NCBI RefSeq assembly: GCF_034190915.1
Contig: NW_026947688.1
Span: 62,001 to 126,000 of the forward strand
Reading direction: 5' to 3'
Origin: Cavia porcellus
Taxonomy: Eukaryota; Chordata; Mammalia; Rodentia; Caviidae
Length of the DNA stretch: 64,000 nucleotides
A model generated the notes under the pieces. The model did no database searches, was not told the origin of the DNA, and saw nothing but the letters and a program-made list of their open reading frames with translations. Positions 1 to 12,354 of this stretch are shown one piece after another (the first letter of the stretch is position 1; the number at the start of each line of letters is the position of its first letter). The position numbers were made by a program, and so were the translations under genes.

Positions 1-415
1 GCATTGATGTGGAAAATGTAGCAGAGGTAAGTTATGAGGACATAAGATGAGTGGTGGCTGGGATGGAGCAGGATGGTAAAAAAAAAGAAAACACCTTTCT
101 GTACAAAATTGAGGAGGAAAATGTTCTGGAAGTGCACAGTGGTGAAATTTGCAAAACATTGAGAATACACAGAATGCTACCAGGCTGATTATTTTAAACA
201 TGACTGAAATCTTAAACTTTATTTATATTACTTCCATCACTGCCATACCTCTGGGAAATAAGGGTAGCAATGAATACACTGATAAGTAAATCTGTAAGAG
301 AGGGGGATGGTGGGTGTGGGTCAAGAGTTCCCTGCAGGTAGAACTCAAGAGATGACTCATGCTGGGGAGCTACCAGGAGGTCCAGCTCTGCAGCTGGTGG
401 AAAACTGAATTCAGG

Positions 416-513
416 TCATGGCTCTTGCTGTGGGGCCAGAGCTGGTGAGGGAGCTGCAGGTGGAGCTGTCACCAGTTCTGCGGGTGCAACTTCAGCATGC
501 ACTGGAATTGCCT
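416..513 (-). pseudogene. Exon-like Pro/Ala-rich linker with early stop, copy A
   Basis: This piece follows an acceptor-like ctcctcctgcaactgcag on the minus strand. It reads as a linker rich in Ala, Pro and Glu (for example AEVAPAELVTAPPAAPSPAL) and then meets TGA at 416-418, where copy B has a GCA codon and stays open. Such Pro/Glu linkers sit between the N-terminal and catalytic domains of Ral-GDS proteins. The stop argues that this copy no longer encodes a full protein. Confidence 0.4.
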
Positions 514-759
514 CTGCAGTTGCAGGAGGAGAAAACATCACTGACATTCCAGGGACCTCTCAGGAACAAACCTTGCCACTGCCTCTCAGAGGCAGCTGTG
601 TGCATGAACACAGCCCCAGTAAAGCCTCCCAGACTGCATCCCTAAAATGACTGCTGAGGGGCTCATGTTCCTGGGTCTCCCATCATCTGGGCACATTGCT
701 GAGTTCCCTAGCACATTCCCTGCCCTCAGGGCCACAGCCCACATCCCAGGGCTCCTTAC

Positions 760-875
760 CCTGTGAATTAGGCTCCAGGGTCATAGGAGGCTCCAGGTGG
801 TCCATGAGAAGGTTGGCCTGAGGAACCACCTTGGAGTTCAGCTCCAGTAAGGAGTCAAGGACAACAGATGTGGAT
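760..875 (-). pseudogene. Exon-like RasGEF-N tail, copy A
   Basis: On the minus strand this segment is preceded by a pyrimidine-rich tract ending in cccag and followed by gtaagg, so it has good acceptor and donor sites. It is open throughout and includes LLELNSKVVPQANLLMDHLE. The pattern of a hydrophobic helix, a Pro-Gln/Asp turn and a Leu-rich helix ending in LEP resembles the last helices of the RasGEF N-terminal domain in Ral-GDS proteins. The paralogous exon in copy B begins at 37003 and keeps the same frame. The phase left at the donor fits the next exon-like piece at 513-416. Confidence 0.42.
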
Positions 876-1029
876 CTGGGGCAGACAGGGAGGCAGCAGA
901 GTCTTGCCTGTCTTCACACACTACCTACAAAGGTAACCTTAGGGAGGTCACATGGACCTCTAGCCCAGCAAGGGCAGGATCCTCCCCCACTGTCTCCCAA
1001 CTACAGTGTGGCACTGTGGGCCTAGTGAG

Positions 1030-1240
1030 CTCTGATAGGCTGACAGAATGCTCCATAGGAGGCAGTCCTTGCTTAGTGGTATGACACCACGCCCTTCCTC
1101 AGGGAAGCCTGACACAGTGTCTCCCTGTCCTTCCCCACTTCATGTCAACTCAGCAAAGGCAAAGACAGATATCTGCCATGTATTTGCACTCAAGGGCTCA
1201 GGGCTGGTGCTCCATAAATATTTAAGAAGTGAGGGGTCAT
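1030..1240 (+). repeat. Ancient LINE-2-like 3' end
   Basis: The stretch has the pattern of the L2 3' end: 'cctcagggaagcctgacac' followed about 100 bases later by 'ggtgctccataaatattta'. A similar stretch lies at 21230-21400. It may simply be an old repeat inside the duplicated block. Family assignment is from general form only. Confidence 0.4.
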
Positions 1241-2140
1241 AAGTGTCTGTACTGCTTTTCTGCAGTGTCTAGGTCAGGCAAACATCTCTTGCCTAGTTTT
1301 CTTTGCCTCTGTACAACGCCTCCTGCATGGTCTGTACCCACATCTAGGGAGGCCCGGGACCCAGAAAAACTGCTTTGAGGTGAACAATGTCTATTCTACT
1401 GCCAATGCTGACTTGTGACCTCCAAAGAACATTAAAACGCAAAAGAGCAGTGTTTGTACCTGTTCTACTTACAGGACCATGGACAATACCCGGAAAAGTG
1501 TGTTCACACAGGGTGTATTCATGTGTATTTGTGGCTTGATGACATCAGCCCACTTTCCAATGATACATGTGGGCCATGAACACTTTGCCATCCCCAAGAA
1601 TTCATATCCTGAGCACACCCCGATCTCCAATCTCCTTTCCAATGAATAGAACAGCTTTCCACAAGTGTGGGTCAGTGGGAGGGGGTGGAAGGTCATCCCT
1701 GGGAATCAGCATAGCCTCTGGTCTTCATGGTGCTAAGACCACAGTTGTCCCCTTGCCATGGAGCAACCATTTCCTCCTCAGTTACTCTGCACTCTGCATC
1801 CACTTAGCACCCTCTTTCAGTGTTGTAAACTGAGGCTCAGCTGCTTGCTCATGGCCATGACTTGAATGCACAGGAGGCCAAGTTCCAAAGGCCTGCTCAG
1901 GTAAGAAGTTACTTTCCCAGTATCTGAACTTTTCCTGGACTCAGTGTCTGTGAGTGGCTGGTGGTTGAGCTTAGGGATAACTGTCCTGGGCTCCCTCTTA
2001 TCTCTGGGAGCCTCTGGCCTGGGGCTGGTGAGTCCTGGCCTGAGCTGCCCATGATGGTTGGGTGTTTCCAGGTGAGCTTTCTGAAGCATCTGGGACAGGT
2101 GAACCATCCTCCCATACGTTCGTAAGTCATGTCCATATTT

Positions 2141-2806
2141 TCCTTATGACTCCTTACAATTGCTTCCTTCTATCCTAAGCAATGCACCTGCTTTTTGTCT
2201 CTGGCAATCACTTTGTATTTTCTAGAGGTGACAGGTCTGTAACCACCCACTATACAGAGTGTTTTTGTTTTTGTTTGGGGGGGAGCTAATAGAGTTTTTC
2301 AATCCCCATAACTATGTGAGTTTTCCCAAGTGCTGCTCCCTGTCAGTGGCTGAGCCATCACATCCCACTGTGTGAATGAACCACAGATCCTCATGCGTCC
2401 ATCAGCTGAGGCCTTGTGTATTGTTTCCAGTTTTAGTCTTAAAAATAAGTTTGCTGCAGTCATTCTTGTGTTTGTATAGCTGTAGCACTCATTTCCCTGC
2501 GGAAGATACTTAGTGTGAAGTTGAATAGTACGTGCCTTGAATGTTTAACTGTCTTTCAGAGTAGTTCTTCAAAACAGCATTAAGATTTCTGGATCTTCCT
2601 GTGAGTATTTTTAAACCCTCCTCTTATGTTTTTCAGTCTTTATGGGTTGATTTTATAAAATTTACCTAAGGAAAGATTATTTCTATTACACAAAATTCAC
2701 CATTTTTTGACTTTGGTTAGAATTTTAAAGGTGGAAATAACCTCAAAATACTGTATATATGCATATATGTAAATCACATATAATGTTAATATCACAAAAT
2801 TTCTGC
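2141..2806. other. AT-rich intergenic stretch with old L1-like 3' sequence
   Basis: No gene is visible. Between about 2400 and 2640 the text resembles the 3' region of very old L1 elements, as in the similar stretches at 16.9, 23.3 and 40.3 kb. The rest is AT-rich sequence with short T runs. Confidence 0.35.
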
Positions 2807-3155
2807 AATGTGATGATTAATATTCATGGTCACCTTGATGGGCTTGAGAGCTGTCCAAGGGATTAGTAAAGTGTACTTCTGGGCTCATCGGTACGGGTCA
2901 TGGAGGAATGATTCTAGGTACTCCCTCTGGTCTCTTGCCCCTTCCTCCCTGGCACTGTCCCTCCACTCTGCTTCCGCCACCAGGAACTGTGCAGCTTTGC
3001 TCCATCACATCCTCCTGCTGTGGTGTCCGTGTCTTGGAACCAGTCAGGACTGACTCCCCTGAAACTATAAGCCAGATTTAAGTTCTCCTCTTCTCAGCTG
3101 TGGGTCTTGGATTCTGTGTCCTATTAATGGAAAAGCTTGACGAAGACAATTGTTT
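2807..3155 (+). mobile_element. MaLR-type solo LTR (MT/ORR1-like), sense
   Basis: The segment starts near 'tgattaatattcatggtcac' and ends near 'aatggaaaagcttgacgaag', the usual start and end themes of rodent/mammalian ERVL-MaLR LTRs (a 'mother-to-son' Mal-R class without a coding region). Its last ~110 bases are repeated at 3985-4090 because a tandem duplication starts inside it. No clear 5-bp target duplication was found at this copy. Two antisense relatives lie at 12707 and 18421. Confidence 0.6.
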
Positions 3156-3984
3156 TTATGTTTACATATGTGCTTCAACCTACATAGCTTCTATAGAATT
3201 TACCATAGTTTCACCCTTACTTTCTGGTCAGATGTTGGAATTGTTTTCAATTTTTTTACCCTTTTAAATGAGATGTTCACAAATATGCTGTTAAATGTAT
3301 TTTTTCCTGATTTAGAGATTTTGTGACTAATGGAACTGTATTATTCTAAAATGTAATTATTTACTTATTTTTATAATTCCATTTATATAAATACACAGAA
3401 TAGGCAAAACCTTAGAAAGCATGGTAGTGGTCTGTGGCTGAGTGTGGACAATGGAGAATGACAGTTTAACGAACCTAGGTTACCACTCGGGATGGTGGTA
3501 GTCTTCTTTAACAGGCATAGTGAAGGTCTCACAGCCCTGAGTGCATGAAATGCCACTGAGCTGTGTGCTCCAGGACAGATGCTGAATTTTAGATTGACTT
3601 TTACCTTAATAAAGAAAGAACCACAGATGAGGAGTCTCCCTACCCCTGACTACAGACCTTTAGAGTGGGAGACCCCTGAGGACAGAACTGGTCATGGAAA
3701 CATTTCCCAAATGCTTCTTCTTCTCCCTCCTCTGCCCAGAATGAAGGGATCAGAGATGTGTTACTGAGTGAAGGTGAAAAAACAAGTGTGCACTGTCAGG
3801 ACCCTGGAGGCTTCAACTGAAAATTTTGTCCTTTGAGTGATATATGGGATGTGTGTTATGATCAGGACCTGGGAGCACACTACTCATCAAAAAGTCAACA
3901 GAGAGTCACAGAAATGTCCCTGAATCCACTCATCTCTTCTGTCCTCTTTATCTTATCCTATCTATTGTCTAAAATATGTTAAAA
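3040..3984. repeat. Tandem duplication, unit 1 (~945 bp)
   Basis: This unit aligns end to end with the next one at an offset of about 942-945 bases. Shared landmarks include 'gaattttagattg' (3583 and 4525), 'aataaagaaagaa' and a terminal 'aaaatatgttaaaa'. The left boundary falls inside the 3' part of the MaLR-type LTR. By eye the units differ at perhaps one base in eight, so the duplication is not recent. No gene is visible in it. Confidence 0.85.
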
Positions 3985-4923
3985 CCAGGCACAACTGACT
4001 CTGCTGAAACCATAAGCTAGATTAAACATCTCTTCCCAGTTGTGGGTTTTGGATTCTGCGTCCTACTAATGGGAAACCTTGACCAAGACAATTGTTTTTT
4101 ATGTTTACATATGTGCTTCAACCTACACAGCTTTTGTAGAATTTACCATAATTTCACACTTACTTTCAGGTCAGATGTGGGAATGTTTTCAATTTTTTAA
4201 TGCATTTAAATACTGAGCTGTGTACAAACCTACTGTTAAATATCTTCTTCATGATTTAGAACTCTTGTGAGTAATAAAATTAATTTTTGTCAAATGTAAA
4301 TATTTACTTATTTTTATGCTTCCATTTGTATAAATATCCAGAACAGGCAAATCCTTAGGAAGCACAATAGTGATTCACGGCTCAGCATGCAGAATGGAGA
4401 ATGACAGTTTAAAGAACCTAGGTTACCACCTGGGATGGTGAAGGTATTCTTTACCAGGCATGGTGAGGTTCTCACAGCTCTGAGTGCATGGAGTTCCTCT
4501 GAGCTGTTTGCTCCAGGACAGATGCTGAATTTTAGATTGAATTTTGTCTTAATAAAGAAAGAAGAGCAGATGAGGAGTGGCCCTAACCCCACTACAGACC
4601 TGTAGAGTGGGAGCCTCCTGAGGACGTCACTGGTCATGGAGATCTTTCACAAATGCTTCTTCTCCTACCTCTGCTTAGAATGAAGCCATCAGAGACATGT
4701 TACTGAGTGTAGGTGAAGAATCTGATGTGCACAGTCAGGAGATGGGAAGTTTTAACTGTAAGTTCTGTCTTTTGAGTGATGTATAGGGTGTGTGTTATGA
4801 TCAGGATCCGGGAGAGTATTACTTCTCAAAATGTGAACAGGGTGTCAAAAAATTGTCCCTGAGTTCACTCATCTCTTCTGTCCAATTTATCATCTCCTAT
4901 CTACTATTGAAAATATGTTAAAA
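3985..4923. repeat. Tandem duplication, unit 2 (~939 bp)
   Basis: This is the second unit of the tandem pair. It begins with a copy of the LTR 3' end ('actctgctgaaaccataagc') and ends with 'gaaaatatgttaaaa', matching the end of unit 1. Several small indels separate the units. Confidence 0.85.
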
Positions 4924-4959
4924 TATGCACAACACAAAATCCACTCATTTTGTCAGTGA

Positions 4960-5370
4960 GTTAAGAACATTTACCTTGTGCAATTATCAGCACCTTCCTG
5001 CTCCAAAACTCTGTTTCTGAGCAGAAACTGTGAACCCTCCCAACAATAGCATCATTTCGCTACCTTCAACTCCTAGAAATACCATTATACTGTCTGTCTC
5101 CATGAAATGGACTCTTCTGGGCCATGACATATTTGGAATCATATAACATTTCTTTTTTCTCTCTGTTTTATTTCCCTTAACCTAATATTGCAGGATATAT
5201 ACATAGCACCTTTTGTTCATCCACCATTTGGGGTTTTTTCCCCATGTTTTGGCTCTTAGGAATAGTCCTATTGTGAACATGGGAATGCATATATCTGCTT
5301 GAGCTCCTGATTTCCGTTAAGCTGTATAAACACATTTAGAATTGTTGAATCATAGAACGATTTTATAGAA
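4960..5370. repeat. Old L1 3'-region fragment
   Basis: The text contains the order 'caatagcatcatttcgctac', 'tgtctgtctccatgaaatgg', 'cacettt'-like and 'ggctcttaggaatagtccta ... aacatgggaatgcatatatc' themes that are typical of ancient mammalian L1 3' untranslated regions. It is strongly diverged and non-coding. Confidence 0.5.
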
Positions 5371-6489
5371 TTTGGAGAGGACGCCTATGTTGTACTCTAC
5401 AGCAGTCAGTCCATTTTACAACCCCATGAACAGGACATGTGGTTTGGGTTTCTCACTGAGATCCTCTGGGCCAGGGAGCAGTCACAGAATCTAATCAAGC
5501 TGCTGTCCCTGATCCTTGGTCTGGGGAGCCTCAGACTACACTCCACCTGATGGGTTTGTGTGGCACATGAGGCAGTAGGAACAAAGAGGGACTGGATCCA
5601 AGCCACACCCAATTTAGGGTCAGTTCTGCAGTGATGTGAACTCTTTAGAGACCGTCCCCTTCTACACCATGGAAACCAGTAGCCTAGTGACCCACACCTT
5701 GTAGCTTCCCACTCCTCAATGAAGCCCAGATGCCCCAAAAGCTGACTCTTTGCAGGGTGAATGTGTGGATGCTCCACTTTCTGTGTTTTAGGGGAAAGAG
5801 CTAGATGAATCAGCTATTGCTACTACAAGTCCAGCAGAACTCTGATTGGCTGTGTCCCAAACTTAGTTGCTGACTCTCACAGTTTCCAGTGAACTGATGT
5901 TCAGGCTGGGATCTGCCTTGCGTGAGCTGAGGAATCAGACCCTGTTTGAAGGCTCTGTCCATGCCTGGGACACCAGTGAGTGCCAGAGGCCAGACAGGAG
6001 ACCTGGGCAAGGAATCCTCACCCCTCAGGCCTCCTGGATCAGTTAGGGGAAAACTTTTAGAGAACAAGGGCCCATACTGCAAGCCAAAACCCCCTTATTT
6101 ATTGCACTGCCTACACTGCAACTAGATCTGAATACTGAACTGAAGTTTTAGTTTAGGAAAAACTGCTCATCCATTGACATATTTTGCTTGAGAGAAAAAC
6201 ACAATCACAAAGCTTTCAATGATACAACCTTTTATTGAAAAGTGAAGGTTTGCATTTGTTATGCTTTCACATAATTAATGTTATCTTGGCTGTTGCACGC
6301 ACACTGATAGTTTGTCAAAGGTTGGCTCATACTGAATTCATTTCAGAGCAACACATGCAATACTCAAGTCATCTGTTGGTCTCTTTCATGTATCAGATTT
6401 AATATAATTCAAAGCTGAAAACAGTGGCCCAAAAGCATAAGATGATCCACAGTAACAAATGCAATCCCCAGTGTTTTCATTGACTTTAT

Positions 6490-6550
6490 GGTTTTTTTAT
6501 CTTTTTGAGACAGAGTCTCACTATACAGTTCAACATGGTAATCAACCTGT
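6490..6550 (-). repeat. B1-type SINE fragment, antisense
   Basis: The 'ttttttatctttttgagaca' start followed by 'gagtctcactatacagttca' is the reverse complement of a B1 tail ('...ctgtctcaaa'). Only the tail half remains. Confidence 0.55.
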
Positions 6551-7507
6551 GAGTGGAAGAGACCAGCCAGGAGAAGGAACAAATGAAGGTGAGAAACATG
6601 GAGCCATGAGAAGAAAGATGTCTACAACTACATGAAGCAGGTCATAATGTAATGGCTTTGTGAAGGAGTCAGTGTGTAAATCTCGCAAACATAAAGATAA
6701 ATGAAAAAGTCAGACTCTCAAAAAACACAAGCTATAACAGTACATATATGGATATAAATGAACATGCATATGTATAACTGATAAAAACAGGACAAACTAA
6801 TCTCTGGATAGGATTTATCTTGGGGGAGGAGAGGAGAAGCAGCCAGAAAAGAGCATAAAAGGTGAATGTTCATTTCATTTATGAAAATTTATTGAATTCA
6901 ACATTTTCCTTTATTATTCCTTGTTACCAAAGCTGCACTTTCCTTGCTGCCTTCCTACAAAACTTGTCAAAGTTGATTCGCTGCTCCGCCGCCGCCTCCT
7001 GGCCATTCTGTGAACTACAATGCTGGACTAGAGAGGGCTCCTGGTACAGTTGGGCTGAGTGAGAGGGCTGCTGGTTAATGCTTTTTGCAGAAGACAAAGC
7101 CAGCCAACCAACCAAGCCCTGTCACCGTGCAAATATCACTTTAGAGACCTTGTGCAAACAGCATCTCTCTGACCCAACCCGCATGTGCACACAATGGAGT
7201 GGGACAAAGTCATCAACCTAATCACCTTCCTCTGGTTGCCATCTCTCCTATGTACCCCAGATCTCACCTACGACTGTAGTTTAGAGTCATCAATACAATA
7301 AGATGTCTTTCTCAGATGCTGTATCATATAAAACCCTACATTCTTGATAAAAGAAATGTATTTGATATACTGTGAGGTTAGCAATAATTATTTCCATGCC
7401 ATATAAAAACTTTGTGTACATTTACTTAGATTTAACACTTTAGGCAAAATTTAGATTTTTTAACAGACATCTGTAGAAATCTAATAAATTTAGGATAGAG
7501 CATTAAC

Positions 7508-7510
<3 letters not shown>

Positions 7511-7547
<37 letters not shown>
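7511..7547. repeat. (TA)n microsatellite
   Basis: An uninterrupted run of about 18 TA units within a generally AT-rich region. Confidence 0.97.
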
Positions 7548-7549
<2 letters not shown>

Positions 7550-8334
7550 CTATTAACCAATACAATTATATATTATTTATGCAATAACAAATTCTTATTT
7601 AATAAATTCCTGTAGATGTAGATCAAACTTTAAGTAGCATGACCAACTTTAAAGAGATGTTGAAATATTTTACTGCTGTTTAACCTTTAGATGTTCACTG
7701 TGTGACAGAGAGCACTTGTTATTTTTGTATGCTCTAAATATATGCAATCATAACTCTGTACCTGAGATTCTCCTGTACTTGACAAAAATTATCCTGGGAC
7801 AGGGACAATACAACTAATCATGGAAGCAGTAGGCAGCTACATCCAGGGCATTTCTTGACTTAGTTCATTCAGGAAGTTGCCACAGTCTTCTGTGCCACCA
7901 CCTTGGGCCCCGTTTGTGTTGTCAAGAAGTTTCTCACAATATACGGACCTTCCTGAAAGCGGTAGGCGCCACTGTGAGGGGTTCACCAGTGGAGGACAGA
8001 TAACTCCACATGCACCTAGGCAAATTAGGGAGTACAGCTGCAGGCCAGGGTCAGGTCAGGGAGCTGACAACACTAAGAGTGAGCAGCAAATGGAAGGGAG
8101 CTGTTTCCTGACAGCCTAATGGAATGCTTGCAGAGGGCAGGCCAGGCTGAACAGGCATGAGCTGCATGATGGTGGAGGATGAGGAGCCAATCGGATGTTA
8201 AGGGTGATCAGACATCAGGGATGGAGACTTTTGGCCAATTGCATTAGCAAGACACTGGCTAAAACTGGATAATGTAGATATGAACACAGAAGCTAAAAAT
8301 GAACTGAGAGTGAGAAATATGAAATAAATATAGG

Positions 8335-8545
8335 TGAAAAATTAAAACAACACTGAGATTCCACCTCACTCGGAAAAGAATGTTTATGTCAAGAAATCAA
8401 CCAATAAGAAATGCTAGAGGTGTTGTGGGCAAAAAGGAAGCTTCTCCACTGCTGGTGGGGGCCTAGACTGGTGCATCCACTGTGGAAATCAGTGTGGAGA
8501 TTCCTCAAAAAACTAGGATTGCTGGTCCCGTTTGACCCAGATATG
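8335..8545 (+). mobile_element. L1 ORF2 3'-end fragment, sense
   Basis: The segment matches 31455-31670 of the large L1: an 'acactgagattccacctcac' theme, then 'ttctccactgctggtggggg' and 'atcagtgtggagattcctca'. It is a short 5'-truncated or broken L1 piece. Confidence 0.75.
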
Positions 8546-11500
8546 GATAACAGATTAACTTAAACTAGATTAACTTCTGGTCACCCCAGGGACTTTGAGC
8601 TATACTAGGCCATATGAGTGTTTGTTCTGGAGGAATGTTTACAAATGCATTGTGTTTAAGGTAAAGAATGCAGAACCCAGAGTCTCAGTGGAATGCTGCT
8701 GGGACAGCACAATTTGGTTTGCGAAGATGTGTCCAGAGGACTGGTAAATGTGAAGGCCAGGTATAGCCAGAGATGGTTCCTGGGAAATCCCAGCTTCAGG
8801 ATACAAATGTATCCAAAGTTATAATGTCTTTTTTTCCTTCCAAGAAACTCACTGAGAAAAAAATCCACTGTCTTCAAGATAAAATAAGGCCTTAAACTGG
8901 GCCTTCTTTTGACTTTTACCTACAAAATGTGCCATTGCCTGTTGCCTGTAACTTGAGCCCCTGCCTTCTATAGATTCACAAATTCCACATATTTCCATCC
9001 CCCATAACACAGAAGCTGCCCAGCCCTAGACCACAATGGGCCTCATTCTCTGAGCACCTGCACTCTGTTCTGACTGCCTACATCTTTGAATCTGCTTACT
9101 AAATTTACCTGAGCCTCTCATAGGGATACATAGCAATTATCCTCCATGACAAGACAGGAACCTCTGAACCAGGACAAGGATGAGTGGAGGTCCCCATCTC
9201 CTCTTTGTGGAGACTTCTCAGACACTGTCAGGTGACCAGAGGATCCTGACTAGGGTTTGGGCAAGGAGAGAATAGTTGTGAGATGGAAGTGACACATGTC
9301 ACTACCCACTAGAAGCCTTAAGAGTCAGGGCTGTGAAAGACAATAAAACAAAATCAGGAAAGCTAAGACTTTCTGAGGTAAGTCAGGAAATGGCTACAGG
9401 ACAGTATGCAAACCCGCTGAAGGTGAAACTGAAGGGTGTTCCCTAGACTTACAGAACAAATGAACATCTTCACCTCCTCCTCCAACAGCTCTCACCCAGG
9501 AACATCCTTGTTAACTAACAGTCAGATGCACATGTGACTCCAGAGTCTGTATAATCATGGAGCTGTCTCTGAAAATAACTCTGGGAATCCTCTACAACAA
9601 ACTTCACTGAATTTGTTTTATGGGGCTGTCTTGAGGGTGTGCAACTGAATTGCAACACAGTTTCCCATGTAACATTTCTTTAGACATCTATTTTTTGTAG
9701 TTGACATTGAATAATTAGTAAAAATTCTTTTTCCTCTGCTGTAAGAAGTGCAGTGTCCCACTGAGGGGAAGGAAGTGCAGGCGATGTGAGTTGGACACCA
9801 GTGTTGGCACCTGAGTGATACACACATGAGAAACGCTTCTTGTTTGTGTGTATGAGTTTTTGGATTGTAATTGTCCCTCAGTGATCCTTGTGGTAGAGGC
9901 TTGGTCATCAGCCTGTGGCACCACTGGGAGGCCAGCATGCAAGAATGTAAACATAACAACATATACAGAGGCTGTACAATAAAGACACAACTCTCCCTGC
10001 CTGCAGCCTGGTGCTGCTGATGTGCTGAGGTCTGCCTCCCTGCTGTCTTTGGAGACTTCACAAGCAATTTACCCCTTATCCTCCTCCTCTCTAATAGATG
10101 TAAAGGCAAAGGAGTAAAGTTCCCACCAGCAAGGAGTGGGTTCTGAGTAGGATACCCATGAGGGAGCCTTTATCTAGAAGTTGTTAATGGGTTTAGAAAA
10201 GAGCTACCCTATGGAAAACTGACTACTTTTCAGGGTTCAATCTAGGTAGTGTTGTGGGGAACCACTCAGACTGCTTCACAGTTCAGGGACATCTAAAGAC
10301 AACTGAGAACATGACCCTGCTTGTCTGCACAGGCACACAGTGGGGTACAGTTATGTAATCATGACTTGGCACAGATGAACTCATATGAACAAGATAGAGC
10401 ACTGCACAAGAATGTAAACATGATATAACAACCTGTGTAAGAATTATACATCAAGAACAGTGGTTTTCTGCTCCGTTCCACTCTGCCTACCACTGTTGCT
10501 GATGTCTTCAACATGTACATTCTCTAATTTTGTGATCTCACCCAACAAAATCTTCATTGAGTCCACAAAATAGGCCAACAAGTGTTCACACAGTGCCCAT
10601 GCACAGCCCATGTACCCTTCAGCCAATGTCCTGCATGATCATGCTCTTGACAGGTCCCAAAAAAACTGCAGGAGGGTCAGCAGATGTTTGTGTAAGGTCC
10701 CTGGAAGGTCACAACTCAGCAGGCTCCATTTTGGACTTCCTGAACTCCATTTTGGGGCTGCTGTCCTTAATGCCTGGTAGAATTCTAATTCCTATTTCAA
10801 TGATTCCTGTTACAGTGATGTAAACCTAAATTAATCACCCTGGAACCACATCTACAGTAAATCATTGATAGGAAAAGAGAGGCTAAAAAATGTACCAAAG
10901 ATAGTTACCTCTCTACATAGAAAAAGAGCAAATATTTCTAATTTTATCTCCTTGTTTGTTGTACTTTTTGAAATATGTAAATATTACCATAATTACCAAA
11001 ACAATGATTGAGAGACAAACAGAAAAAGAAAAATTAGAGGATTCAATGATGAAACTTCAAAGCCCCCCAGCATGGTGACCTGATTTAGGCCTCTGCTGAC
11101 TCCTACTGCAAGACCACCCATTGTCCTCTTGTTTTCCTTAGGGAAACAAGAGCCTTGTTCTTCATCCTTGATGGCCAAAGATGCAAGGCTGAAGAAGATG
11201 CTGCAAAACACTTTCCTCTGGCCACCTCTAACTCATGAACACCATGGAAATGCTGTTTCTAACCTCCAGTCTCTATACTGCTGCTAACATAAGTGATCAT
11301 TTGTAAGTGAGAAAACTAAGTGTGGAAAAGTGACCAGATCTGTTCAAGGTCATTTATACAATAGGAGAGTCAGCATGCAGTCTCTGTTCCTGGTGTCTGG
11401 CAGCTACCTCCCTGCCATATGAAGGCAGGGGATCTTTTTGCTATAGTACATGTCTTGGGGCAAGGGGACCTTCTATCATTTAGCTTCTTAGCCTTGGGCC

Positions 11501-11679
11501 TCTTGATTCATGTTCCACATGCATGTGTCTGAGCCTTGAATATGGCCAATGATGTTTCCCCAGCAATCACAGCACTCCTTTACCTGCAAAGCCCCCCCCA
11601 CCCAGGTGCATGTGATTAGCAAGGCATTAAGCAAAATATGCATTAGCATGTACCTGCCCACATGCTTTAAAATTTGTTC
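8546..11679. other. Intergenic stretch; possible LTR-like piece near 10.25-10.83 kb
   Basis: No gene is supported. The longest ORF (9618-10109, minus, 163 codons) has no domain and looks like chance. Around 10252 a 'tgttgtggggaaccactcag' start and, further on, 'ggctccattttggacttcct' with a second 'actccattttggg' are reminiscent of ERVK-type LTR sequence, but I cannot define ends or a target duplication. A weak similarity exists between 10320-10370 and 32630-32690. Confidence 0.3.
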
Positions 11680-12155
11680 CATCTCTTTTTCTTTTTACAC
11701 ATTATAATTATTGATGCATACTAGTTGTACAGAGTACAGGGATTCACTATGATATTTTCATATATACATATACTGTGCGTTGGTCAAGTTTGTCAACCCC
11801 TCTCCTATCTTCACCCTCTCTCCTAACTCTCCACCCAGGCCTGTATAGCCCTCTTCTACTTTATTTTTTAGTTTTTACATATGAGAGAAAACATGCAATA
11901 TTTGTCTGTGTGAATTATTTTGTTTAACATGATATCCTCTACTTCCCTGAATTTTTCTGCATATGACTGGATTTCATTATTTTTTATGGTTGAATAGGGT
12001 GTGTGTATGTGTCTGTATGTGCGTGTGTGTCTGTGCCTGCATGTGTGCACATGTGCATGCCACGTTTGCTTTGCCCATTCTCTTGCTGACACATACCTAG
12101 ACTGATTGCTTGCCTTGGTTATTGTGAATAGTGCCTCTCTTGCTCTTATCTTGCT
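11680..12155 (-). mobile_element. L1 3' UTR-like fragment, antisense
   Basis: The stretch reads as the reverse complement of a rodent L1 3' region, with 'ttagtttttacatatgagag', 'atatcctctacttccctgaa' and 'ggttattgtgaatagtgcct' themes. A TG-rich run (about 11997-12055) sits inside it. Confidence 0.6.
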
Positions 12156-12354
12156 CATTAGCCATTGTTGTATAACAAAGCATTCCCAAACTCAGTGCCT
12201 TATTGCAAAATTTTATAACTGGCACTCAATTTTCTGGTTTTTCTAGGCTCAGTTGAGTAGTTACAGTATCCTGTCAAATAACTTCAGTCAGGTTGGGGCT
12301 AAAACTGCAGTACATTCCCATGGCCTAAAGTCCAGCAATAAGAAAGGGAGGACG

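Larger units (their letters stand above)
1..2140 (-). pseudogene. Ral-GDS-like pseudogene block, copy A
   Basis: This block aligns by eye over its whole length with 36155-39230, apart from about 1.5 kb present only in the second copy, so it is one half of a segmental duplication that probably continues left of the window. On the minus strand it holds exon-like pieces with plausible splice sites (760-875 and 416-513) whose peptides look like the end of a RasGEF N-terminal domain followed by a proline/alanine/glutamate-rich linker. That is the order found in Ral guanine nucleotide dissociation stimulator proteins. No RasGEF catalytic domain is visible and one exon ends in an early stop, so I call it a pseudogene or a partial gene. 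The family name rests on short similarity only; the duplication itself is seen directly. Confidence 0.42.
5371..8334. other. Intergenic sequence without a recognised gene
   Basis: No coding region is supported here. The minus-strand ORFs at 5406-5777 and 5810-6082 have no recognisable domain. A minus-strand AATAAAAG lies near 6228 ahead of about 250 bases of UTR-like sequence, which could be an old processed copy but is not identifiable. Otherwise only a short B1 fragment (about 6490) and a TA microsatellite (7511) stand out. Confidence 0.5.

Noticed and set aside
9618..10109. 163-codon minus-strand ORF
   Set aside because: No domain, biased composition only, overlapping ORFs in another frame and no paralogue. 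It is compatible with chance.
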